The notes beneath the pieces are model-generated. The model was given only the letters and a program-made list of their open reading frames with translations, ran no database searches and was not told the DNA's origin. A DNA stretch of 64,000 nucleotides. Source: Casuarius casuarius (Eukaryota; Chordata; Aves; Casuariiformes; Casuariidae). The stretch is taken from positions 252,224 through 316,223 of the forward strand of contig PTFA01000405.1 of NCBI GenBank assembly GCA_003342895.1, in the 5' to 3' direction. A program made the position numbers and the translations under genes. Numbering within the stretch: position 1 is the first letter of the stretch; every line of letters begins with the position of its first letter. Of this stretch, positions 26,934 to 38,967 are shown piece after piece.

Positions 26934-29900
26934 GTAAGTACCTGGAGACAGATATTGTCCCTTTCAAATCTGGGCAGCGTGTACAGAACTGGACAGAAGT
27001 ACAAGGGATTTAGCTCGCTTTTAGAGTCTCTGGTGAGAGCTCTTATGTGTTGCTCTAACAGAAAGAAACACGACTCATGTCAGCTCCAGAGGACACTAAG
27101 TATTTTTCCTTTAATAGAGATCATGACATTGGACTCATAGCTTGATTGTTTTTGGAAGCTCTGAAACAGTCTTACACTGTCATCTCAAAGACTGGTTCAT
27201 TTAAAAATATTAAATAGATTTCATGTTCTTTTCAGTTTCCCAGTGATAATACAGCACAGAATCTTTTTACATTCTGTGTTTGTAAGGAAAAGGGCTTTCA
27301 CTAGTAATATTCATAGCTTCACTGACTATTTTTTTATGACTCTCCCATCCACAGCTCAGATATAATTCAGAGTTTATGTTTCTGTCTTCAAAAAACTGGT
27401 GCAGCAAGTAGGTAAAGGTTAGACTGACAGTGTTCAGTAAAACACTTTTTCTTCTTTAACAGCTATAATTCACAAGAGGAGGAATCCCTTGTGCTCTTAG
27501 ACTGTGATGGATGAAGAACAGGTGGCATTACAGAGAAAATAGAATTTTATACCATTGTTCCAGTAAACCATTTGTATATCCTCATTTATATTTTTAGCCT
27601 TGTAACCATTAACCTTGAAAAACGTGTTGAACAGACAGATCAGAAAGATTCTCTTTGGATTAGAAACAAATGGTGTTAATTGCAGAATGACAGTGAGGTG
27701 GGAGAATCACACTGTGTATCAAAACTAACCTGCTTTGGAAGGTGCAGCTACAGGTCAGTCTTGGTTCTTACACAAAGCTTTTACTCTCGTCTCACACAAT
27801 TACATAAAGGGGGTGCCACGAGCTCTCTTTACTCCTTTCCTTTTTCAGCACACATTGGACTGAAGCTGTTAGATGGAAAGCGGTTTTCAAGGTTACCCCG
27901 CAGACAACCCGTCTCTCCTGTTCCAGCCCACTGGACCGCACCACCTTCCCTAAAATAGGGCAGCAAGCTACAAGCGCTGTAATTCCTCTGTTTTCAGCAT
28001 CCATCAGACAATGTTATAAGGAACAAAGGCAAAAGCTGAGCAAGGTTATTCACCTAAAAATGCAATAACGTCTCAGAAATAAGCACACTTACTAATTTCT
28101 TTGGGTGCAAATTACTACAGGAGCCCCAAAATATTAAACCAACACAACCATTTAGACACCTCCATATTCTCAACAGTGACTGCTGTTTTGGCAATTGATC
28201 TTTGCAATTAGCATTACAAAGTAAAATATCAACAAAAGGGAAAATCTCAATGCAGTGGAATTGTACATTTTGGTGTACTTCATATGGTCACTCTCTCTAA
28301 TTTCTTCCTGCCACAGCATCTTCCCTTGGTTATATTCCTTTCCTCCACTGGCTAGCTGCTTTGGTGGGGTGTTGTGGCCCTGATGGTCGTTTAAAAACAT
28401 GTCAGTGCAATGTAGCCTGCTTAGCCTTCTCCTAGAAATACAGCCCCCAGGAAGCCAATGAGCTCATGCCTGCTTGAATTTACTATTCCACTTTGGGGTC
28501 TTTTGTGTGCACAAACTCAGTAGAGGCCAAATCATTACTTTAATCAACTGAATGACCTGAAAGAGTAGCCTTTTCACACCCTCCAGAGCACTTTTATATG
28601 TAACTTTTAGCCTTTCCAATCCTTTCGTGACTGCAAACAACCCTGCTGAAGTGGAGCAGCTCAAGTTACATTTTGCACGTGAGTTCACGGTTGTGTTGGG
28701 TCTGGCCCATGGACACATGTCCATAAGATCCCACTTTTTTGCATAATGGCCTGGCAATGCCTTGGTACAAAGAAAGTCTTGGTAAGCGCAGCATGGCTCT
28801 TCCCTATACTGCAGTTAGGACACAAACCTGAAAAGATGCCATGCCACAGAGAAGGCAGCAGAGTATCAAGGTAGGGGGGTGTTAAACAGAGGCTTAGGGC
28901 TGCTGCCTCCTTGTCCTGGGGTGAGACTGATTCATATGTCTTCACACACATGGTGCAGACACGCCTCATGCTGCTTTTTTCTAACACCTCTTTCTGATGA
29001 AGCTAAATGTTGAGCCTTGCTGGGATTAGCCAGAATTAAGCAATCTGTGCTCACCTTTCCCCTCAACAGGATGCCAGATGTTTTTGGTCCACAGCTCTGT
29101 AATTTAGAGAGACAGTAACTCCAAAGAGAGCACACCACGCATATGCTTCTTTACCTGATAAATATGTTAATCACAAGGCACAAGGTTTACTGAATTTTTC
29201 TGACAGGCTGAGACAGAAGAGAAAATAATGTTCATTAACAAGTACAAGCCTTGTGAATAAACAAAAGCTTGCTGGGGAGATGGAGAAATGTCCGAGGATT
29301 TCACTGAAAACAGGAATTCTCGTACCTTGAGAAAACAAAACCCTGCTCTGTAAGGAGGCAAAACCACAAGGATTCCAGTCTATTGTAGCTGATGGATATA
29401 AATGATGGCAAATAAAGGTGGGAGATTTATCACTAACGTAGAAATCGAAGCTGCTAGTGCACTTCCTTGGGACTATTAATTTCAGATTATGTAGAGGCTT
29501 TAAATATTCTTGGTCCCTTGAAATAATATGATCAGCTTTCCTTTATTAGCACCTGGCCCAGCATTGCACAGCTTTCCTTGCATGACTAGTCAACCTGCTG
29601 AAGCTAATAGGCCTCTTTATATAATTAACTGTGTGGGATTAGAGTTCAGAGGTGACATACTGTAATATCACAAAAAATAGTTTGCTGCATCAAGCAGAAA
29701 TTATGCACGGTTAGGATAAACTCAGAGGTCAGTGCAAGACAGTATCACCAGCTGCCTCCCCTTCCTTGATTTGGGTCATGGCTGCCAGCAAACCCAAGAA
29801 AAAGCAGAATTCTGTTTATTGCCTTCTTAGAGAAGCCCAGAGATGTTTGTACATTCATTACTGTTCTTAGCCTGGACCCCAAACCAGTACCACCCGGCAC

Positions 29901-30249
29901 CTATTCAAGATCTTAGGTGCCCCGAACCTTCAAGAAGTGCCAAGCCACTTCGCCACAACCAGTAAAACTGCATGGTTAGCAGTCAAGTTCAGGAGTACAC
30001 ACCTTGTTGCAGGCCCTGTCAGGGTGGACTGTATAAAGTTATGGTGATGCAACTTTGCAGTGCAGCTTTTCATCAGTGTTTGGTCATGGAGCATGCACAG
30101 GTGAAAACTCACTGGGGAGGAAGTAGCTGAAGGCAAGTGAGAGAGATGGAGCCTATAAACTAAATTTTGTTGCAACAAGATGGCAATATTGTGCCATATT
30201 CCCAAAAGCATTTAGGTGATTGTTTTCCCCATGTGGTTCAGTATGTTGT
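26934..30249. other. Non-coding stretch, no gene recognised
   Basis: No gene or transposon recognised. The segment 29,455-29,645 is A+T-rich and free of simple repeats, with TAATTA (29,622-29,627) and GGATTA (29,636-29,641) close together, a combination seen in homeodomain-bound enhancers. That is suggestive only. Confidence 0.5.
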
Positions 30250-30301
30250 TGTATGTGTGTATGCACGCACGTGCGCGCGTGCACACACACACACACACAC
30301 A
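30250..30301 (+). repeat. Alternating purine-pyrimidine tract with CG core
   Basis: GT units run into a gcacgcacgtgcgcgcgtgc core and then (CA)n. Purines and pyrimidines alternate perfectly for about 52 bases. The centre holds several CpG steps and the palindrome GCACGTGC, which includes a CACGTG E-box. CG/CA alternation is the classic Z-DNA-forming pattern. Confidence 0.9.
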
Positions 30302-33300
30302 GAGTTTGGAGGCATTCATTATGATACTTGCACACTTGCATTGGTTCTTCTTATCACTGTTTTTTTTTTATCACTACGCTTAGCTCCATAAGCTAAGTTT
30401 TCAATTGCGAATTACTGATGCTTTTGTACCTTGTGATCTCCATGGTATTAATCTGCCATGAGGCTCCTGCCTGTTACCATATTGGATTAATCATACTCAT
30501 AATACGTTTTCACCTACCAAAACACTTAGTAGGAAAAGTGACAATTATATTAGCACTTAGAGAGTGCTTACCGTATTCAAAGCATCTTATCAACACTAAT
30601 TTGATTAATTAAACAAAAGAACAGCTTGCTTGCTCCTGGGACTGGTGTTGTGGATACAGAGTACAGGAAGTAATGTTTTTCTCTGAAATAAGAGCACAAT
30701 CCTATGAAGGAATGTCTAATGCAGGGAGAGGTGAAAAGTCTGGGGAGAATTTAAGTATTATATTAGGTCATATTTGTTTGAAATTATACTTGATTTAAAA
30801 ATGCATTTAAACTAGTTATAAAATGAAAAAAGTCTTACAGAAAAAGGTCAGAGATTTCCTTATATCGTCCCTTGTTTTCTGGAGAAAAGGTGTGAAAACA
30901 TTTCCTCAGCTTACTGTAACAACCAGTTGGATAGTGATAAAATATTAAAGAAAGTCTTATGAAAAGGAGTTCCTAATTTTTTCTACTTAAAAACTGTAAA
31001 GTTGCCCTCACTCCTACCTCCATCCCACTGACTTCTAAAACTGTATATGCAAGCCAAAGCAAAAATCGTAAATAATTCCTAGGCCCTAACTGGTGTGTAT
31101 AGGAATAGGAAGTCATGTGAGCTGTAGGGACTAGCTTTGATTCATTTTAACCTAATGTGACTGTGAATGGCTGTGTTTGTCTCATGCAGAGTTTCTCCAT
31201 CTTAGGCACTGGCAGAACTAGAAAAGGATTTATGAAATGTTATCTGCTTAAGAAGGAACATCAAAGGAGCTGGCACTGAGAGGCCTTACAGTTGATTATA
31301 TGAATTAAAGGAACGTGGAGGCTGCTTTGATTTGGGATAACTAACAACATTTCCAAGCAGATCACCAGATCACTGGAATTGAAGAGGTGGAATCTGGTCT
31401 CTTGCATCTTTGGGAACCTTTAATAGTTATTACAAGCTCTTTGCAGGACCTAAGTCTGCAACTAATCCATTAGGACAGACATTTGCATGCACGTGAAAAC
31501 CAAACCATCAATACAGGAGAGAAAGCATGTGTCTGAAGGAGGTACCCACACAAAACAGCTTGCAAGGGCTGCTGCAAGGCTCAAGGTGTGAGACTTCCTT
31601 CCCCATATTAAGCACAGAAGGTTTATTGACCCAACCTCTCCTTCCAACTGCAAGTTAAAATCCCTATGACTCCGAGGTGTTCAGGGAAGCCAGCTGAGAA
31701 CTACAAACCCTTGCTGGTGAGACAAGGCTTTCAAGAGTGACCAGAAACTCTGGGTGCCTCTGTGGAGGTGCCTGCAACACATCTCAGACCGAGAGTCCAC
31801 AAGGGCTGATTGCTTCTGAAAGTCCTCAGCAGCACCAGAACCCGTATGTCCTTTTTACTGCAGTGAGTTACTTGATTGCAATGAAAGTACCCCAAAGAAT
31901 TCAGTTGCCTTTCCCAGAACACCCCAGGAGGCACTACTGCTTTTTTTTCCCACTCTGTCATAATCCAGTCACTTCTCATTTAGAGTGATTCATGTTCTCT
32001 AATACTTCCTTTCCTCCAACTTTCTGCTGAAAGTTTTTTAAAGCACTTTCAGCAATCAGGTATTAAATGATGCACCAGAAGCAGGGAAGAAGAGGGTACA
32101 AAACAGAACACATCTTCCCAAAGGAAGGAAAGAAATTTTCTATTGAGAGAAACATCAGCCAGCACTAATATACCTGGAATGCTATTACAACAATCATGGT
32201 AAAACCCATGGATGTTGCCAAATCTGAAGAGGAAGAATAAAATTGATTTCTAAGAAAACAGTCTTTGCAAAGCCACAGGTATCTACCAAGGGGAAAAACA
32301 GTGGCTTCCATTTCGAAATGGCATCAGTAGGCTAGACTGATGTGCACTTGGGCTACCTCCGGTCAGCTGGTCTAAGGAAGACTGCTAATTCTCCCCAGTA
32401 ATTCTGATTTGGAAACAAATAACTTACTGCTGTTGTAGATCATATCTCAGGTCAGACATTTACTTGAAAACACACTAGATTTTTAAACAATAAAAATAAA
32501 ATAATCAGTTTTAAAGCTGATTTTTCCAACTATTTTATTCTCATGAAAACAGATATTCATAGGATTCACCAAGGCAGGCTGTCTGAGCATTGCTCTTCAG
32601 GGAGTGTGTTCCACCAACAGCTTCGCTTTAGTTAGCTGAATACTCATAAGCTTTCAAAAAGAGAGAAAGGACTTTTGTCAGTCAAACCTTGATTACTACA
32701 GCAAAGATCAAAAATTCATTGCTGAGTAAGCCCTGGTAGGATTGGTGCAGCTCCTGTGTTTTATTCTAATTCTGTTCATCTGCTATCATTACTGGAGAAT
32801 ATTCTTTGTAAGGAACTTCCAGTTTCATGCAAGGCTGGCAGATGAGTCAAAATTTCAAGAAAACCCTGTTACTTGATTTTATTTTATAAACTTGGTGTCA
32901 GCTTCTTTTTCTTTGAACGTTTCCCACTTCCCACTTTCCTGGAACAAAGGCATGGTGAAGAAGTCAATGCTCAGAATAATTTTCCTATCATGACCAGGTG
33001 GTCAGCCTGCTAGACATGGAATTCACACTGGTCTGGTGAAAAAGGTGGGATGCTGAACACTCACCAGAGACCATGCCAGAAACATCTCTGATGCTGTCTG
33101 TCCTACAGTGGGTTCTGTTAGCCAACAAGCCATGTCAACTAACGGCAGATCTTCACTGGCACACCTATCTAAAGCCACATGGACTTACACAAGGAAAGTA
33201 CTAAAAAGTACTGCAGTGGTACTTGATAATAAATTAATACTTAGTCATTCCTAATTTCAAGCACTTCTCCCAACTTCAGTAGTGATGTGCGGGAGTTGTA

Positions 33301-34622
33301 ACAACTGCAAGAATGACAATTAAGGGCAATAAGGAGTTATTTCCCCATGGTGGTAATTCATACGGACTGAGTAATTGTAGTGGATGTGCCTGACCCATAT
33401 GACTACAGAGGTCATCACATTGTTTGTATCAATTCCTGCTTTAAAAGACAGGCAAAAAGATCTAGTAATGGTAAGAAACACCAGAGGCCTTAACTGCACC
33501 ATCTCAGAAATTAAAAAGACATGAAAAATGTGCAATTCTAATCAAACTGAAGCTCTAGAGGAGATTTCAGAAAACTGTTATGGCATTACCTAACAAAAAC
33601 AGCAATAACATGGTATACATTTGCCATGACTACATTTTCAGTGCTTCAGTGCTAACATACTATATCATGTGATTATTCATTCCCCAATGCAGTAAGAACC
33701 ATAACAGCCTGTTAAAATGTCTGGGTATTAAAGCTCTGATCCAAATTTTCATACCAGGTCTCTTCACAGATTGGAATACATTTACCTCACCATAACCCAT
33801 GGCAGAATAGTTCACCTAACCAGTGGAAAACTCAAGCATACAGGAATTATGTCCTGAAAACATCTTTAGGTGTTTGACTCCCATTGGGATAAACTCCTGT
33901 TTATTTCAGTAGAAGAGAAATGCCCAAGTAATACTGAGGATACGCACCTAAGCAGCCTGTTCAAGACCAGTGGACCGAATAGGGTCTAACTGAGCCATAG
34001 GCCAGCACTAACCCATGCACAAACCTTCCTTCCTAAGCAGCTCTACTTATAGCTCTGGTAGTCCTGTATTCACCTGGTCTGCCTGAAAGAAGAAACCTGT
34101 TGCCATGTGCAGGTGTTTGTCAGATCAGAGTTTCTCCCACTCTTCTTGGTGTGCTTGGAGGGAGAAGAGAAAGGAACTTAACTTATAAAATGCAGGCCTT
34201 TCTTAACAGCTCTAAAATTAACAGATTCATCAATGTCAGTGATAGATGTAAGTGAGAACTGTTGAAGGATAACACCAGAAGGCAAAAGGATAATCTTAAA
34301 ATACTCTATTTTTTCAGTGAAAATATTTGTTCCGGACGTACTGACCAACCAGTGGCAAAGAGGTGTCTGTTTTGATCAGGTATATCGCTAAAGCAATTTA
34401 CTCTAAAAGAAAATAAATAATAAGCAGCAGCCAATGTATACATCTTTGTTAAACATTAAAATAAGAGGAAGCTGAAGCAACTTTCAGAAGGTAACAGAAG
34501 CAACCCAAGGCAGGGAATCCTAATTTTAAAATATGTAATGAAGCCAGAACTTGCTTCCTGACACTATAAATCAGTACCACTTACTGTACATGAAATGTCT
34601 AAAAGTCGATTTTTCATGATCT
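30302..34622. other. Non-coding stretch, nothing recognised
   Basis: No coding block, transposon or notable repeat was identified on either strand. Open frames are short and without motifs. Confidence 0.5.
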
Positions 34623-34636
34623 ACACCAGGTGGCAG
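34623..34636 (+). promoter_or_regulatory. Candidate CTCF-type site
   Basis: The plus strand reads acaccaggtggcag, which matches CCASYAGRKGGCRS at 13 of 14 positions; only the first base differs. This is the best CTCF-like word I saw in the window. Orientation is forward, pointing toward the CR1 nest and toward a reverse-oriented match at 45,419-45,432. Binding is unproven. Confidence 0.35.
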
Positions 34637-37600
34637 ATTACAGCAACTCTAGCAACTGAGCAGCAAATACAGAGATGCATCCAGTTCATAGAAAGCTACA
34701 TGGGAAAACAGAAAACAGCTTTTCTACAGGATCCTGCAACACCTAAGCCATGCATGGAACAAGGTACAACTCTCTGCCACAAAAGCAGGCTCACTTTTGC
34801 AAATCAGAAGCTGTCTTTTTGCCAGCAGTACAACAAAACAAAATCAGTTCCAAGAAGACACAGCACAATGTTCAAAAACAGGTAAGACCTCTCCTTCTGG
34901 TCCCAGCCCTGTGCTAGGCTCGGCACAGACAAGATTATACCTGCCTACCATAACACCGTAAGGCATAAAACCTCAAGGAAGTCTGCACCGTGGTGGGAGC
35001 TAGGAGCGTCCCATTGCCGGGGGACTGACCTGCCTCCTCTCTTTGTGATGCTTATCCTCGCAATATATCTTTAAGGCAAGGCCCAGAGACATCAGGGCAG
35101 AGAGAAAATGACTGTGTACAAAGAGTGCAAAACTGCCTAACTACAGTTGACAACCTTTTCCATGGCCTCTCATTTTGCTCTTTGCCTCATTACCTTTCCC
35201 TGGTACAGAGAGGTGCAATTCAATGCTTACTCTTAGAAGCTGGTGTATCAAGCCACCCCTTTTGCAGTATCATTGCCATGAACATAGGCAGGCTGAGGCT
35301 GCATGCATACCACTGCGTGCTCAGGAATGAAGGCCTTCCTCGAACTCTGCATTAGCAGTGGCAGTTCCAGGCACGCCTTTGACCTCCAGAGGCAATAGGG
35401 CAGTAAAATCAATGCAAAGCTGAAAATGTGTATCCAGGTAAAGACACAAATGCCGGACTGGATCAACAGCAAGGGACCTACTTGAGCTCTGAAGTCTTGG
35501 CCTGTTTAGAAATAAGGATAGTGAAGTGGAGTGGAGTGAAGAACAAATCCAGCCTGCAGGCAAAATACTTTGGAGACTCAGTTCTCTTTCCTACCTGCCC
35601 AACAAACGCAGCTGATGCTAGTGCTTAATAATTAAGGTTTCCTTCTCCTGGCCTGGTGCTGACAGACTCCAGTTTTAATGGCAGTGCTCTGAATTTTATT
35701 TGTACTCGTCCTGGGTGCATTTCCTCCAACATCAGCCCTCATGCTGAGGGATGACAGGGGCCCCTGTGGTGCCCATGGCCTGCTGCTTACCCCAGAACAT
35801 CAGTGCCAATTATCCTCGTGGAAATCATCTGCACTGTTACTCATTTCTGCCACTTCAGAAGGCATTGCAAAGCCAAAGAAAACACTGCGCTTCGCTCCGA
35901 AGACAAGCAAACAGTTGGGAGCCTCATAGGGAGCTTCAGAGTTTCCCATTTTTGGCAGTTCCCAGAGCTACCAGTGTTCTCATAGCAGCACAGCATGCGA
36001 GCCTGAGTCTTTGCTCTCCTTCTGTCAGGAAAAGGAAAGAAAAGGGAAGAAGGGTTCATCTTCCTTATGCCTCTTTGAGGCACAGCCAACACCAGGTAGT
36101 TGGCTTCCTGAAAAAATAGCCTAAATTCAGGCAACTTGAAGGTATGTTTATATTTAGCCTGTCAGGCTGACTTATGTCGACCCTCACTATTAAAAAAAAA
36201 AAAAAACCTCAAACCAAAAACCAAATCTTTATAATGCAAGGATCCATGGACATATCTTTTTAAAACTCTCCCCAGTACACACTCCTGAAACACCAGCATG
36301 TGACAACCTTTAAATGCTGCAAGTAACTCAGTGTTCGCTCTTCTATTTTATAAATTCAAGATTTAGCCTTAGTTCTTTACAAACTTTGTCCACTTTTACA
36401 CATACACAAACACAAGCCCAAACACAAACACACACACACATGCATGCAGACTCATACACTCACACCCTTTTATATTTTGGTTTTCCACATCAAAGTCCTT
36501 ATTACAAACACATGAAAATTTTATTAACCTTTGTAATAAGGTTTTGATCACCACTGTAACAGCAAGAGGCAGTCTTTCCATTCTCGGGAAGGAAAACCCC
36601 AGTTCCAATTGGATTTCTTCAAACTCTTTTTATCTTGCTCCCAAAGTTATTTGAATATATTCAACCATATTAAAATTGTGTTACTACCACCTTAAAGTGG
36701 AAGTGGACATGGAGGGTGATAATCAGAGGTGTAAATCAAATGCAAGAAGAGAAGGTTTCGCTGTGTCTAAGCTGGTATGTCCTCCCTCATCCAACCTCCC
36801 CAGTGGATGGTAAAGATAACTGAGTGTGCCACAGTGACAGGCTTCGATAACAGTGCTATGCATTGCTCTGTCGTGTGTTTCTAATAAAGGCATCCACCCT
36901 AATTAATTCATTCCTATCACTTTCCCCTCCTTCACCCTCTCCAGTTTTTCTGCAGGCCTGGAACAATCTATATTTTTCTCTATGCTTTGATCATACTTCG
37001 CAGAAGCTACTGGGTAGGATTATGTCCCAGATTGTGCCAGAACATCCGTCAGCTTGGCAGCAAGATGACACATGCGCTGGCAGCATGTAGCACCCTTTCG
37101 CGATTTATCCCTCGGGAATGAGAAACCCTCCCAAGCTCATGAGTGTACTGCGCTAAACCTTCAGCGCACGGAGCCATGGGCTACACACACACAGCGATAC
37201 TACAGCACACAGGTAGGGTCTAGCTAGGGGAGTTCAGGCTAAGTCAAGGGCAGGACTCAAAGCCCGGGGACTCGGCAGTCAATGCGTTCTCTGCAAAATT
37301 ATACCTGGCCTCAGCTGCAAGCAATTCAGGGCACACGTATGTATAACAAGAGCTCTAACACAGTGGGACAACCAGCCTGTGCATTTAGTGACTAGTATGT
37401 GACTAGTGCTCTTAGTCCTCACAGCATCAGAAGAAGAATGAGGTGTAAATGTGAAATAATGTACCTGGCTCAGTTGAGGCTAGTACTCTACCCAGTAATA
37501 GGTGCACAGGAAAATTTAAGCTGAAAGAAAATAAAGTTATCAACAGATATCAGATCTCAGTTATAAACAGATGTAGAACAGATATGGAAGAAAGAAAACA

Positions 37601-38469
37601 AGTAAAGCCCTGAGGCTTTCATTTTTCTGCTGCATATTCAAGTAAAATCAATAAGACAATAAAAAATATGGAAAATAAGATTTATTTGCTGGCTGCATTA
37701 AATGAAATAGAAGTGCAAGGACTGTGAACTTATTTTCAAAATGTTTGCTGATCACGACCCTGTATTTCAGTAAAAATAGTTTTGGTTCCTTGAAATTCTT
37801 CCACCCAAGAAATGATTAAAAAAGCCTGGATGCACTAAGTAGAAACAGGCTACCATGACCTGAGTTTTATACATCCTAATCTGAAAAAAACAGTAGAGAA
37901 GAAAGCCAAAGCCAAAGTCAAACATCTGATTGTTGACCTAGATAAAAAAAAAGGAACTACTTTTTAATGGACTGGTCTATCCTGTTATAGATGAAGGCCA
38001 CAGAATTTGCCCAGCAGTTCTGCCAGTAAGTATAATAGTTAGGCCTTTCAAGTTTGATTCCTTTCTTTTCACTGCTCTTCTATATGGACATATTTTCATT
38101 ATACCAGAGGAAGGAAACATTTCATTTCTTCTAGTTACTGAAGCCTCTTATGTGATACATACCTACCACAGTGAATATCAGAGAACATGCTGGAAATAGT
38201 AACAAGTTTCAGCAAAATTTCCTGGGCATACTTAAGGATTTTCCTGTCTTACTTCATCTGATTCAGAAGCCTGAAACACATAACGCAGATTCAAACTCAA
38301 GTTAAAGGAGCTGACATAAAACTACTGAACTGCCCACTTCTATTTAGGCTGTACCCTACAATGGTAAAGATAGTCCAGCAATGGCTGCTGAAGAAAGACG
38401 ACAAAACCTGCTGACAATCCTATTTGATTCAGAGTAGTAATAATGCAGCAGGTTCTTATGAGACCTGTG
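34637..38469. other. Non-coding stretch with A15 run and CA-rich repeat
   Basis: Contents: A15 at 36,192-36,206 and an interrupted CA repeat at 36,397-36,441. Overlapping open frames at 35,740-36,120 on both strands carry no recognised motif. The 37,600-38,470 segment could be upstream sequence of the older CR1 fragment, but I could not align it. Confidence 0.5.
36397..36441 (+). repeat. Interrupted (CA)n microsatellite
   Basis: CA units are interrupted by t, aa and gcc, ending in cacacacacaca before tgcatgc. Confidence 0.85.
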
Positions 38470-38712
38470 TGATAACATTTTACAGGAAATTCCATGTCAA
38501 TAAATGCAAAGTAATGTACTCATGAAAAATCAATGCTAACTTAAAAAATTCAGTGATGGTCTCTGATCTAGTTCATTCCACTTGAGAAAGGAGACTTCTG
38601 AGCTGCAGCAGTTCTCTGACAATTTCAAGGTAGCGTTCAGTGGATCAAAAAATAAATTTACGCTAATAACTTTGAAGAAAGGAACAGAGAGTGAAGCAGA
38701 AAATATCACAAG
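38470..38712 (+). mobile_element. Older CR1-superfamily LINE fragment, left half
   Basis: Read in pieces, the plus strand encodes the reverse-transcriptase thumb region of a CR1-like LINE. First comes RKFHVNKCKVM near 38,490-38,525, then a VSDLVHST-stop-ER stretch, then LKKGTESEAENIT ending near 38,712. These correspond to the family's KFN-x-NKCKVMH, the 'ERDLGVIVDSSL' block and the 'KKGIDNKTENI' block. Stops and frame changes show long decay. The homology stops where the younger CR1 begins with its upstream endonuclease region, and resumes after that copy at about 40,985. How far it extends to the left is unclear. Confidence 0.7.
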
Positions 38713-38967
38713 TGATTGAGGAGCTGACAAGGGCAGACACTGCTGCACCTCATACTTACAAAAAAGTGAAGGGTAGTCAGGGATGTGAAGGCTGGGGGCA
38801 AACTTGAAATGGTGGAGTTCAGGATCCAGATAGGAGGGAGCAGGTCAAAAACCAGGATCACAACCCTGGGCTTCAGGAGAACAGACTTTGTCCTCTTCAG
38901 AGACCTACTTGGAAGAACCCCATTGGATATGGCCAGAAGAGAAGAGGGGTCCAAGAGGGCTGGTTGA
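38713..38967 (+). pseudogene. CR1 ORF2 endonuclease C-terminal remnant
   Basis: The plus strand reads QVIEELTRADTAA near the start, then LTKK-stop-RVVRDVKAGG, then LEMVEFRIQIGGSRSKTRIT and LGFRRTDFVLFRDLLGRTP. In this family the 'GDVKAGG' block is normally followed by a short 'LGCSDHE' segment before MVEF. Here only a few residues remain, so the conserved Ser-Asp-His that ends the apurinic endonuclease active site is deleted (seen by comparison with the remembered family pattern). There is a TGA at 38,767-38,769 and a frameshift near 38,930. Confidence 0.75.

Noticed and set aside
28460..29140. Minus-strand open frames near 28.5-29.1 kb as exons or an old LTR element
   Set aside because: No terminal repeats, primer-binding site or recognisable protein motif. 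The frames are short and interrupted.
37441..37500. Possible MIR-like stretch (gtgaaataatgtacctggct)
   Set aside because: The similarity is limited to A+T-rich words without the diagnostic core blocks in order.
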